A stretch of 64,000 nt of DNA, taken from positions 1 to 64,000 of the forward strand of contig NZ_KB906411.1 of NCBI RefSeq assembly GCF_000381345.1, given 5' to 3'. Made by a program: the position numbers and the translations under genes. Under the pieces are notes generated by a model. The model worked only from the letters and a program-made list of their open reading frames with translations. It was not told the DNA's origin and did no database searches. How positions within the stretch are numbered: position 1 is the first letter of the stretch; each line of letters begins with the position of its first letter. Shown here piece by piece: positions 46,991 to 56,675 of the stretch. The stretch is from Deinococcus apachensis DSM 19763. GTDB taxonomy: Bacteria; Deinococcota; Deinococci; Deinococcales; Deinococcaceae.

Positions 46991-48306
46991 AGCTCTACCG
47001 CGCCGCCCTGATGCACACGCCCACAAGCCCCTTCGCCGATCCCGCTGCGCTGCGAACGCACGATGACGGTGCCCTGCTGGTCGAGGACGGCCGCATCGTG
47101 GCCTGCGGCGACTACCCGGAGGTGCGCGCCGCCCATCCCGAGGCCGAGGTCGTGGACCTGCGCGGCGGCGTGCTGCTCCCCGGCTTCGTGGACACCCACG
47201 TGCATTACCCCCAGGTGCGGGTGCTGGGCGGCCTGGGGATGGGGCTGCTGGAGTGGCTGGACAAAAATACATTGCCCGAGGAGGCCCGGCTGGCGGACGA
47301 CACCTACGCCCGCAGCGTGGCCCGCGAGTTCCTGTCCGCCCTCGCGGCGAACGGCACCACGACCGCGCTCGTCTTCGGCAGCCACTATGCCTCCGCGATG
47401 GACGTGTTCTTCGGCGAGGCGGGGGCGAGTGGCCTGCGGGTCGTCGCCGGGCAGGTCGTCTCCGACCGCTTGCTGCGCCCCGAGCTCCACACGACCCCGG
47501 AGCGGACCTACGCCGAGGGCAAAGCGCTGATTGAGCGCTGGCACGGGGTCGGACGCAGCCTCTACGCCGTCACCCCGCGCTTCTCCCTGTCCACCAGTGA
47601 GAATGTTCTCGACGCCTGCGCCTCCCTGCTCGCCGAATTCCCGGACGTACGCTTCACCTCCCACATCAACGAGAGCCCGCGCGAGGTCGAGACGGTGCGG
47701 GGGCTCTTTACGGGCGCCCGCGACTACCTCGACACCTACGAGCGGGCGGGGCTGGTGACCGGCCGCTCCGTCCTCGCCCACAATGTCCACCCCACCGACC
47801 GCGAACTTGGCGTGATGGCCGAGCGCCGCTGCGCGGCCGCCCACTGCCCGTGCAGCAACTCGTCGCTGGGGAGCGGCCTGTTCCCGCTGCGGCGCCACCT
47901 GCGGGCCGGGGTCCACGTCTCGCTGGGCACCGACGTGGGGGGCGGCACCGGCTTTTCGATGCTCAAGGAGGGGCTCCAGGCCTACTTCATGCAGCAGCTT
48001 CTGGGACCGGAGGGGGCGCCGCTGACCCCGGCCCACCTGCTCTACCTCGTCACCCGGGCGGGGGCGCGGGCGCTGGGGCTGGAGGGGCTGACCGGGGACT
48101 TCGGCGAGGGCCGGGCCTTCGACGCCGTGTACCTGCGCCCGCCTCCCGGGGGCACCCTGGACACGGTCCTGCGGCACGCGGACGGCCCGGAGCGCGTGCT
48201 GGCCGACCTCTTCACCCTCGGCACCCAGGCCGATGTGGCGCAGGTGTGGGTGGGGGGCGACGTGGTATACCGCCGGGCCTTCGCGCCCCAGGCGGCCCAC
48301 GCCTGA
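46987..48306 (+). CDS. guaD: Guanine deaminase
   Basis: A 439-residue metal-dependent amidohydrolase converting guanine to xanthine, the substrate of the XDH encoded upstream. Metal site His71/His73 in PGFVDTHVHYPQ, His in RFTSHINESPREV, His in SVLAHNVHPTD, and Asp in VSLGTDVGGGTGFSML; CPCSNSSLGSGLFPLRRHL is characteristic of GuaD. Length is normal. ATG overlaps the xdhC stop (ATGA), making it the fourth coupled gene of the operon. Confidence 0.95.
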   Translation: MKLYRAALMHTPTSPFADPAALRTHDDGALLVEDGRIVACGDYPEVRAAHPEAEVVDLRGGVLLPGFVDTHVHYPQVRVLGGLGMGLLEWLDKNTLPEEARLADDTYARSVAREFLSALAANGTTTALVFGSHYASAMDVFFGEAGASGLRVVAGQVVSDRLLRPELHTTPERTYAEGKALIERWHGVGRSLYAVTPRFSLSTSENVLDACASLLAEFPDVRFTSHINESPREVETVRGLFTGARDYLDTYERAGLVTGRSVLAHNVHPTDRELGVMAERRCAAAHCPCSNSSLGSGLFPLRRHLRAGVHVSLGTDVGGGTGFSMLKEGLQAYFMQQLLGPEGAPLTPAHLLYLVTRAGARALGLEGLTGDFGEGRAFDAVYLRPPPGGTLDTVLRHADGPERVLADLFTLGTQADVAQVWVGGDVVYRRAFAPQAAHA

Positions 48307-48326
48307 CGCTCCCCGGCTGACCCCGG

Positions 48327-48737
48327 TCAGCGGCCCGGGGGCCGGGTGTTGAGGCGCAGCCAGTATGCCCCCAGAGTTCCCACCAGGTGGCGCAGCGCCT
48401 CGGCGTTCACGGGCTTGACGAGGTACGAGTTGGCGCCCAGCTCGTACGCGCCGCGCACGTCCTGCGGCTCGTGCGACCCGGTGAGCACCACCACCGGTAC
48501 CAGCGCGAGGTGCGCTTGGGCGCGCAGCCAGGACAGCACTTCCAGGCCGCCCACGCGCGGCAGCTTCAGGTCGAGCAGGATCAGGTCCGGCACGCGCTCC
48601 GCGCCCAGCGCCTCCAGGGCCTGCTCGCCGTCGCAGGCGACCCGCAGCGCCACGTCGGCCTCGGCGGCTCGAAAGGCCCGCCGGATGAACAGCACGTCGT
48701 CCGCGCTGTCCTCGATGAGCAACACGTCCGCGCTCAC
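48327..48737 (-). CDS. Single-domain response regulator
   Basis: A 136-residue CheY-like receiver with no output domain. Acid pocket in LLIEDSADD (about 7-14), phospho-acceptor Asp56 in LILLDLKLP, Thr in VVLTGSH, Lys in YLVKPVN. It resembles the Rcp1 type paired with phytochrome-like kinases. GTG 48737 overlaps the stop of the kinase gene (GTGA), so the two are coupled. Confidence 0.92.
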   Translation of the reverse strand: MSADVLLIEDSADDVLFIRRAFRAAEADVALRVACDGEQALEALGAERVPDLILLDLKLPRVGGLEVLSWLRAQAHLALVPVVVLTGSHEPQDVRGAYELGANSYLVKPVNAEALRHLVGTLGAYWLRLNTRPPGR

Positions 48738-50692
48738 GCCGCCCCCGGGCCGGGGGGCAACTCGAACCAGAAGCGGCTCCCGCCGCGCTCACCCGCCCTG
48801 ACGCCCACCCGGCCGTTCATCCGCTCCACCCCTTTTTTCACGATGGCGAGCCCCACCCCGGTCCCAGGGTATTCCTCCAGGGTGTGCAGCCGCTCGAACA
48901 CCCGGAAGATGCGCTGCTCGTGCCGCGCCTCCACCCCGATGCCGTTGTCCTCCACCCACACCCGGACCCGCTCGCCGCACGGCTCGGCCCACACGCGCAC
49001 CTCGGGCCGCACCCCGGGGGCGACGAACTTCAGGGCGTTGCCGAGCAGGTTGAACGCCACCTGGCGCAGCGTTATCTCGTCCCCCAGCACCGCGGGCAGG
49101 GGCGAGGCGACCTCCACCGACGCCTGCCGGGCGCGGATCTCCGGCCCGAGGTCCCCCAGCACCTGCCCGAAGACCCCGTCCAGCCGCACCGGCCCGAGGT
49201 GCAGCGGCGTGCGGCCCAGGTGGCTGTAGGCCAGGAGGTCGCGGATCAGCCGGTCCAGGCGCTCGGCGTTGTGCTCGATGCGCCGCAGCATGTCCTGCCC
49301 CTCCTCGTCCAGCGTGCCCGCGTGGTCCTCCCGCACGGCGTGCGCGAACCCCCCGATGGAGCGCAGCGGCGCGCGCAGGTCGTGTGCGACGGTGTAGGCG
49401 AACGCCTCCAGCTCCTCGTTCGTGGCGATCAGCTCCGCGGTGCGCTCGGCCACCCGGCGCTCCAGGGTCCGGTTGAGGTCCTCCAGCCGCTGCTCGGCGC
49501 GTTTGCGGGCCGTGATGTCCCAGTTGACCTCCAGGATGGCCCGCACCCTGCCGCGCTCGTCGCGCTGCACGGCCTGGCGGCTCAGCACGACGATCTCCTC
49601 CCCGCCCCGCCGCAGATGCGTGAGTTCGCCCTCCCAGAAGCCCGCCCCGAACAGCGCGCGGTCGACCGCCTCCCGCGACTCGGGAAAGCGGGTGCGGAGC
49701 AGGCTGTGCGTCACCTGCCCGCGCGCCTCCCCGGCCGCGTACCCGTACAGGGCCTCTGCCGCCGGGTTCCACTCCACCACCCGGCTCACGGGGTCGCGCA
49801 CGATCACGGTCTCGTTCGCCAGGGCGAGCAGCTCGGTCTGTTCGCGCAGGGTGCGCGCCTGCGTCCGGAGCGCGAGTTCGGCGCGCCTGCGCTCGGTGAT
49901 GTCGATGGCGAGCCCCGCCGCCCCCACCACCCCGCCGTCCGGCCCGTGCAGCGGGTACTGGTCCACCAGCCAGGCCCGTGGCTCGCCGGGGGTGGCGGGA
50001 GTCTGGCCCAGCACCTCGACCGGGCTCCCCCGGGTGCCCTGGCGAAGGGTGTCCCCCAGGCGGCGCGTGACCTCGGCGGGGAGGCCGGGCAGCAGCTCGC
50101 CGACGGTGCGGCCCACATGCGCCCCGGCGGGCAGGCCGTTCATCCCCGCCAGCGTGTCATTCACCCGCAGGTAGCGCCCGTCCGCATCGAACAACGCGAA
50201 CCCGATGGGCGCCTGGTCGAACGCCTCAGCGAGCAGCGCGGCCAGGGTGCCGGTCTCCTCCCGGGCCTCCTCGAAGGTGTGCAGCCAGACGCCGCCCCCC
50301 AGGGGTCCCGCCTCCCAGCGCGCGCACCAGCCCGCCGGGGGGGCGAAGGCGGTCACGAGGGGCTCCCCGCGTTCCCGGGCGGCTTCCCACCCCGCCTGCG
50401 CCCGTCTCCGCGCGGCGCCAGAGAAGTTCAGCGTGTCTAACAAGAACCGTCCGGTTGGGGGCGCGGGCACCCGTGCCTTGAACGCCGGGTTGGCCGCCAG
50501 GATGACAGCCGCGTCGTCCGTGAGGCAGGCGGGGCGGGGCAGCGCCAGCAGGAGGTCGTCAGGCCGGACCTGGGCGGGGAGGGTCAATCCCTCACCACTG
50601 CGGGTAGACCTGGAACTTGGGGGCAGGGGAAAGGCATAACACGGCGACCCCGGCGGCAACCCAGCCGGACTTCGGGACAGGATAACGGCCAT
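48734..50692 (-). CDS. PAS sensor histidine kinase
   Basis: Up to 652 residues, soluble. PAS-like region (about 40-145), PAS/PAC (about 150-275; ends AIDITERRR), PAS/PAC (about 290-410; ends NWDITARKRAE), coiled coil, HisKA with FAYTVAHDLRAPLRSIGGF (His about 437), HATPase with VAFNLLGNALKF, VEDNGIGVE and GTGVGLAIVKKGVERM. Start uncertain: ATG 50692 lacks a ribosome site, and an in-frame TTG near 50588 has GGTGAGGGA upstream. Partner receiver at 48327. Divergent from the kinase at 50769. Confidence 0.9.
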   Translation of the reverse strand: MAVILSRSPAGLPPGSPCYAFPLPPSSRSTRSGEGLTLPAQVRPDDLLLALPRPACLTDDAAVILAANPAFKARVPAPPTGRFLLDTLNFSGAARRRAQAGWEAARERGEPLVTAFAPPAGWCARWEAGPLGGGVWLHTFEEAREETGTLAALLAEAFDQAPIGFALFDADGRYLRVNDTLAGMNGLPAGAHVGRTVGELLPGLPAEVTRRLGDTLRQGTRGSPVEVLGQTPATPGEPRAWLVDQYPLHGPDGGVVGAAGLAIDITERRRAELALRTQARTLREQTELLALANETVIVRDPVSRVVEWNPAAEALYGYAAGEARGQVTHSLLRTRFPESREAVDRALFGAGFWEGELTHLRRGGEEIVVLSRQAVQRDERGRVRAILEVNWDITARKRAEQRLEDLNRTLERRVAERTAELIATNEELEAFAYTVAHDLRAPLRSIGGFAHAVREDHAGTLDEEGQDMLRRIEHNAERLDRLIRDLLAYSHLGRTPLHLGPVRLDGVFGQVLGDLGPEIRARQASVEVASPLPAVLGDEITLRQVAFNLLGNALKFVAPGVRPEVRVWAEPCGERVRVWVEDNGIGVEARHEQRIFRVFERLHTLEEYPGTGVGLAIVKKGVERMNGRVGVRAGERGGSRFWFELPPGPGAA

Positions 50693-50756
50693 GTCGCCGA
50701 TGGAAGGCCCGCCAGTGTCTTAACATTTCTTGAAGTTTCCCTCCTCCACCTTTTCA

Positions 50757-50762
50757 TATAGT
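50757..50762 (+). promoter_or_regulatory. -10 element of a leaderless gene
   Basis: TATAGT at 50757-50762 is six bases before GTG 50769, the same spacing as at 32514. The stretch 50720-50762 is AT-rich relative to its surroundings. A -35 is not clear (TTGAAG at 50730 is 21 bases away). Confidence 0.5.
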
Positions 50763-50768
50763 GCCCGC

Positions 50769-52430
50769 GTGCAGAGCGCTCCTTTCCTCCAGGCGAACCA
50801 GGAGCACCCCGAGGTGGAGACCCTGCTGCTGGAGGCGACCGAGCGGCTGGGGGCGGCGCGCAGCTGGGCGGATGTGGGGCAGGCGCTGCGGGACCTGCTC
50901 GTGCCGCGCGTGGCGAGCGCCTGCTGGCTGGACCTCGGGGAGGGGTGGGCGGATGCGGCCCCGCCCGAGGCGCACGAATGGAAGGTCCCCCTGCGCTGCC
51001 GCGGGGAGCCGCTGGGCATCCTCCACGTCGCGGCGCACCCGGCGCTCGACCCGGCCCGGGTCGGGACGCTGCTGACGCTGCTCGCCGACCGTGCGGGCGC
51101 GGAGCTGGGGCTGCTCGCGGGGCCGGGGGCGCCGGAGGCGGACAGCGTGCTGGAGCGCGCGGTGGAGGCCCGCACGCTGCAATTCTTCCGCGCCAGCAGC
51201 GAGCTGGCGGCGCGCAACCGCGCGCTGGAGGCCTTCGCGGCCCTCTCCAGGGAACTGGCGACCGAGACCGACGAGCGCCGCCTCGTGACGCGCGCCCAGG
51301 AGAGGCTGCTGGCCCTGCTGCCCGAGGGGGTGAGCGCGTACCTGGAACCGGAGGGTGACCTGTGGCGGCTGCGTTCCCTGGTGGGCGACCCGCGCAGCGA
51401 GGCCCTGCGCGAGACGCTGGAGCGCGGGGTGCCGCGTGGGGCCCTCGCCACGCTGGAGCGGGCGTTCGCGGAGGGGAAGGCCGCGTTCGAGGGCGTGGTG
51501 CCCGACCGGCATGGCGACCCGGCGCACCCCCTGGCCCACGTGGGCGCGCTCGCCGTGCTGCCGCTGTCGGTCGGGGGGGAGGCGCGGGGCGTGATCGCGG
51601 TGGCGATCTTCCGGCAGCGCACCTGGCAGGAGGCCGACCGGGCGCTGCTGGTCACCGCCGTGCGGCAACTGCAAACCGGGCTGGAGCGCTCGGAGGCCCT
51701 GGCGCAGGTCGCGCGGCAGCACGCGCAGCTGGAGGCGCGCGCCGGTGAACTCGCCGACCTCAACCGGGAGCTGGAGGCTTTCTCGTACTCGGTGTCGCAC
51801 GACCTGCGGGCACCTCTGCGTCACATCGCGGGCTTCGCGGACCTGGCACGCGGGCTGCCGCCCGGACCGGACGGGCGCCTGGAGCGGTACCTGGACCACA
51901 TCGCCACCGCGGCGGCCCGCATGTCGGCGCTGATCGAGTCGCTGCTCACGCACGCGCGGCTGGGCCGCCAGGAGGTGCGGCGGGTCAACGTGGACCTCGC
52001 GGCCCTGGTGCAGGGTGTGCGCCTGGAACTCGCGCCCGACGAGGAAGGGCGGCAGGTGACGTGGCAGGTGGGCGCCCTGCCCGGGGTGCCCGGCGATCCC
52101 GGTCTGCTGCGCCTCGTGCTGCAAAACCTGCTGTCGAACGCCCTCAAGTACACGCGCGGGCGCGAACACGCCGTGATCAGCGTGACGGCGGAGGTCACGG
52201 GTGACGAGGTATTGCTCGCCGTGAGCGACAACGGGGCGGGTTTCGATCCGCAGTACGCCGACCGGCTGTTCACGCCCTTTGGCCGCCTGCACCGACAGGA
52301 GGACTTCGAGGGCACCGGTGTGGGCCTGGCAAACGTGCGCCGCATCGTGACCCGCCACGGCGGCCGCGTCTGGGCCGAGGGGCGGCCGGGGGAGGGCGCG
52401 ACCTTCTTCGTGGCTTTTCCGCTAGGCTGA
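50769..52430 (+). CDS. GAF-type sensor histidine kinase
   Basis: A 553-residue soluble kinase, paralogous to the C-terminal two thirds of the one at 20494. A short GAF-like domain (about 10-130), the 'ARNRALEAFAALSRELATETDERRL' helix and second GAF-like sensor (about 145-310), HisKA with YSVSHDLRAPLRHIAGF (His about 344), HATPase with LVLQNLLSNALKYT, VSDNGAGFDPQYADRLF and GTGVGLANVRRIVTRHGG. GTG 50769 is chosen because a -10 box lies six bases upstream; codons further upstream are inside the promoter. Followed by a receiver gene 59 bases downstream. Confidence 0.9.
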   Translation: MQSAPFLQANQEHPEVETLLLEATERLGAARSWADVGQALRDLLVPRVASACWLDLGEGWADAAPPEAHEWKVPLRCRGEPLGILHVAAHPALDPARVGTLLTLLADRAGAELGLLAGPGAPEADSVLERAVEARTLQFFRASSELAARNRALEAFAALSRELATETDERRLVTRAQERLLALLPEGVSAYLEPEGDLWRLRSLVGDPRSEALRETLERGVPRGALATLERAFAEGKAAFEGVVPDRHGDPAHPLAHVGALAVLPLSVGGEARGVIAVAIFRQRTWQEADRALLVTAVRQLQTGLERSEALAQVARQHAQLEARAGELADLNRELEAFSYSVSHDLRAPLRHIAGFADLARGLPPGPDGRLERYLDHIATAAARMSALIESLLTHARLGRQEVRRVNVDLAALVQGVRLELAPDEEGRQVTWQVGALPGVPGDPGLLRLVLQNLLSNALKYTRGREHAVISVTAEVTGDEVLLAVSDNGAGFDPQYADRLFTPFGRLHRQEDFEGTGVGLANVRRIVTRHGGRVWAEGRPGEGATFFVAFPLG

Positions 52431-52489
52431 CGTGTGCTTTCGACCTTCACCCTCGCCCAACCACGCCCCGGGTTGCTCGCGGGAGGGGC

Positions 52490-52933
52490 ATGACGCCGCC
52501 CGACGCCCTGCCCGCGCGCGTGCTGCTCATCGAGGACACGGCGGACGAGGCCCTCCTGATTCGCCGCGCCCTCGCCGAGCGCGGGGTCCGTGACGTGACG
52601 GTGATTCCCCGCGGCACCGACGCGCTCGACTACCTGTATCGCCGCGGCGCCTACACGGGGCGTGGCGAGGACGATCCGGACCTGATCCTGCTCGACCTCG
52701 GCCTGCCCGACATGAGCGGTCTGGAAGTGCTGGAAGCCATCCGCGCCAGCGCGGCGCTGCGGCACGTGCCCGTCGTGGTCCTCACCGTCAGCGCCCAGGA
52801 GGCAGATCGGGGGCGCAGCTACGAGACGGGCGCGAGCCTGTTCATCACCAAACCGGCGCACCCGGCGGAATTCACGGCGACGGTGCGGGCCATCAGCTCG
52901 TTCTGGCTCGAAGCGGACCAGGGGCCGTCCTGA
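52490..52933 (+). CDS. Single-domain response regulator
   Basis: A 147-residue receiver. Acid pocket in LLIEDTADE (about 12-20), phospho-acceptor Asp69 in LILLDLGLP, Thr/Ser in VVLTVSAQE, Lys in LFITKPAHP. A 'DYLYRRGAYTGRGEDDPD' insert before the acceptor strand is typical of Rcp1-like receivers. GGGAGGGG precedes ATG. Second gene of the 50769 kinase operon. Confidence 0.92.
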   Translation: MTPPDALPARVLLIEDTADEALLIRRALAERGVRDVTVIPRGTDALDYLYRRGAYTGRGEDDPDLILLDLGLPDMSGLEVLEAIRASAALRHVPVVVLTVSAQEADRGRSYETGASLFITKPAHPAEFTATVRAISSFWLEADQGPS

Positions 52934-53022
52934 GCGCGTTTGCCTGGTCAAAGACGCTCTGCCCTTCCCCCCCACTCCTTCGCGGCGCCCTTCATCTGCT
53001 GGGGAGAGGGGCAAGCCTGGTC

Positions 53023-53060
53023 TCCCGGGGATAAAGGGAGGAACCTCTTCGGCCCCGGGA
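53023..53060. other. Stable hairpin before the purine permease gene
   Basis: TCCCGGGG (53023-53030) and CCCCGGGA (53053-53060) form a perfect 8 bp stem. CCCGGGGGA at 53071 could pair with the left arm instead. No T tract follows. It lies in the 312-base gap between the receiver stop and the permease ATG, which holds no gene. It could be a terminator of the kinase operon or a leader structure of the permease mRNA. Confidence 0.4.
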
Positions 53061-53245
53061 CCTTCTCCTGCCCGGGGGACTGTGGGTGGCGTTGCAAAGG
53101 CACCTCCGGCGGGAGTGGCCCCGCCGCCCGCCGCTCAGGTCCGGTGGGTGGTGTTCCTTGGGGGTGAGCCGGAGTACTCTGCCTCATCGGAGGGTCACTC
53201 CCGGCCCGCCCTCCGCGTGCCCCCCGTTCCCGCCAGGAGTCCCCC

Positions 53246-54643
<1,398 letters not shown>

Positions 54644-54667
54644 CGTTCACCGCGAGCTGTTCACACC

Positions 54668-54697
54668 AGTCCTGGTCTGAGCGCCAGGACTTTTTTT
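54668..54697 (+). terminator. Rho-independent terminator
   Basis: AGTCCTGG (54668-54675), an 8-base loop, CCAGGACT (54684-54691) and a run of T to 54697. It lies 25 bases after the permease stop codon. Classic form. Confidence 0.92.
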
Positions 54698-55303
54698 CGT
54701 TGTGGATAGGGTCGGGGGAATGATCGTTGACTATTGGGGAGACGCCGCCAGGTTGGGATGGGAAGGACGCGCCCCACCCGGAGCTGGACCCGGGCTGTCC
54801 CGTGAACCAAAGAAAAGTCGCCCGCAGCAGGGCGAAAGGCGGCTCTTCAAGAAAGGGCGCAACCGGGGGAGAGGCTGATTTCAGGGCGTTCAGGAGCGCC
54901 GCGAGGCGGGTAAGAAGCGCGCTGATCGCCGTGATCGTCACGGCGGTTTCAACGGGCTTTCATGGCCTGCGCGGGCGCTTGGGTATACCCTTACGTTGCT
55001 TGGACACAAGGATTCACCTCCTTTCCGCACCCGGACTGCAACTCCGGGTGCTTCGCGTTCCCGTTGTTGCGCCTCCCTTCCCGGTTGTCATGCACCCCGT
55101 CCCCTGAGGGACATCCGGAGTTTCGCCCCTCTCCGGCATGTGGCGGTCTGCATTTCTACGCCGCGCTGCTGCTCGTCTGCTCCGTCCAACCAGCGGGGGC
55201 ACGAGCGCGGCGGGGAGCGCCAGCCGCAAGGCCACGCGGAAGAGGTGTCGCAGCACGGGGGCATCGACGAGCGCCTGAATCAGAAAAGCCGAGCCAAAGA
55301 GGG
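54698..55303. other. Intergenic region with possible gene fragments
   Basis: About 600 bases. A reverse-strand piece at 55256-55180 (LRHLFRVALRLALPAALVPPLVG) is hydrophobic and continuous with sequence just past the tetR stop (LTLFGSAFLIQALVDAPV), as if a membrane-protein gene has decayed. A perfect 9 bp hairpin, GCACCCGGA/TCCGGGTGC, is at 55027-55051. No intact gene is supported. Confidence 0.35.
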
Positions 55304-55864
55304 TCAGGCGGCGCGGATCTCCTTGACCGCGCGGCGGCCGATCGCCTCGAAGCGCCGGATATCCTGGTACGAGCGGGCGAGGAGCATCGCCCCCTCCAAG
55401 GCGGCCTCACCAGGCGTGCCCGTGAAGGTGAGCTCTCCCCGTGAGCGGCCCCAGGCGAACACCTCGGTGAGCCAGCCCTCGTTGAGGTCAAAAGAGGCGC
55501 GGACCTCCCGGCGCATCTCCTCCGGCAGCGTGTTGTCGTCCCCGGCGAGGACCGCGCACAGGCAGATACGGCCGTCCTCGTGGACCACCGTTCGGTAGGC
55601 CGTCAGGTAGCGTTCCAGCCGCCCCGGGCCGGAGTCGGTGACCTGGGTGATGGCCTCCAGCTCGCGTTCCAATCGCTCCCGGGAGCGCCGCACGAGGGCC
55701 ACGCCCAGATCAGCCTTGCCGGGAAAGTGGTCGTGGATGCTGGCGTTGCGAATGCCGAGGCGGCGGCTGATGTCCGCGTAGCTCACCGCGTTGAACCCCC
55801 GCTCCTGGACGAGTTCCTGCGCCACGTCCAGAATCTGGTGGAGGGTGTCTTTCTGTCCCGGCAT
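55304..55864 (-). CDS. TetR/AcrR-family regulator
   Basis: A 186-residue regulator. HTH: ILDVAQELVQERGFNAVSYADISRRLGIRNASIHDHFPGKADLGVAL. The C-terminal domain (CAVLAGDDNTLPEEMRREVRASFD...) is of the AcrR_C type seen in repressors of efflux or reductase genes. It lies downstream of allE on the same strand, with a 49-base gap holding a palindromic site, so it is probably self-regulated. Whether it controls the purine genes is unknown: the site is not near their starts. Confidence 0.9.
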   Translation of the reverse strand: MPGQKDTLHQILDVAQELVQERGFNAVSYADISRRLGIRNASIHDHFPGKADLGVALVRRSRERLERELEAITQVTDSGPGRLERYLTAYRTVVHEDGRICLCAVLAGDDNTLPEEMRREVRASFDLNEGWLTEVFAWGRSRGELTFTGTPGEAALEGAMLLARSYQDIRRFEAIGRRAVKEIRAA

Positions 55865-55875
55865 GGGCGAAGTCT

Positions 55876-55889
55876 CTACCTATAGGTAG
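55876..55889 (-). promoter_or_regulatory. Perfect palindromic operator before the TetR gene
   Basis: CTACCTATAGGTAG is a perfect 14 bp palindrome, 11 bases upstream of the ATG. On the reverse strand TTGACC (a -35) directly precedes and touches it, so the palindrome falls in the promoter spacer. The CTACC/GGTAG half-site is common for AcrR-type regulators of this class. Confidence 0.75.
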
Positions 55890-55913
55890 GTCAAAGTCAG
55901 GGGGAGGGCCGGG

Positions 55914-56675
55914 CTACTGCAGTTCCAGCGGGTGGCGGTTCATGTCCTTGTACAGCAGGTACTTGCTCCACGTCTTGCCCAGCGCCCCGTACCACTGCGG
56001 ACAGTGGGCGCCCATCCAGATCACGTCGCCCTTCGTCACCGGCAGGAAGCGCTCGCCCAGGCGGTAGATGCCCTCGCCCTCCAGCATCAGCAGGCCGTGT
56101 TCCATGTAGTGGATCTCGACGTAGGGCAGGGTCGCGCCCGGCGCGTAGCTCATGGTGGTGACGATGAAATCGAACTGGGGCTGGTCGGGCAGCAGCTTGC
56201 GGGCGATGAGGCCGGGGTCGCCCTCGAACTCGCTGCCCGGCACCTCGCGCTCGTTGCCGATAACCAGTTCGGGTGCGGGCAGGCCCAGGGCCTGGGGGTG
56301 AAAACGCTTCTCGAAGACGGAGACGCGGGCGGCGTGCCCGGCGCGCAGGGTATGGTCTGTTCCGGCGGGGAGGTAGGCGTAGCCGTACTCACCCAGGCGG
56401 TGCGTCTCGCCGTTCACGTGCAGTTCGACCTGACCGTCCAGCACAAAGACGAAACGCTGGATGCCGGGGGGAGGGGGACCCGCCTCCGCGCCCGGCGCCA
56501 TCTCCGCCGTGAACTGGGTGAAGCGGGCGCCCTGCCCGATCACCGGGGCGATGTGGACGAGGCAGGCCGTGTTCTTCCACTCGGCCACGGCGGTGCGGAT
56601 GAAGGTTTCGGGCGTCAGGAGCGCGAACTCGGGGGCGACGACGCTGCGCGTCAGGCCAAGCTGTTTCAGGGTCAA
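55914..56675 (-). CDS. allE: (S)-ureidoglycine aminohydrolase
   Basis: A 253-residue bicupin that releases ammonia from (S)-ureidoglycine to give (S)-ureidoglycolate. First cupin: [38 protein letters not shown]. Second cupin with the Mn ligands: [49 protein letters not shown]; the EIHYMEHG and CPQW motifs are diagnostic. Start is TTG 56675 with AGGAGG eight bases upstream; it overlaps the allC stop (TTGA), so translation is coupled. Last gene of the operon with allC and the malate-synthase-like gene. Confidence 0.94.
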   Translation of the reverse strand: MTLKQLGLTRSVVAPEFALLTPETFIRTAVAEWKNTACLVHIAPVIGQGARFTQFTAEMAPGAEAGPPPPGIQRFVFVLDGQVELHVNGETHRLGEYGYAYLPAGTDHTLRAGHAARVSVFEKRFHPQALGLPAPELVIGNEREVPGSEFEGDPGLIARKLLPDQPQFDFIVTTMSYAPGATLPYVEIHYMEHGLLMLEGEGIYRLGERFLPVTKGDVIWMGAHCPQWYGALGKTWSKYLLYKDMNRHPLELQ

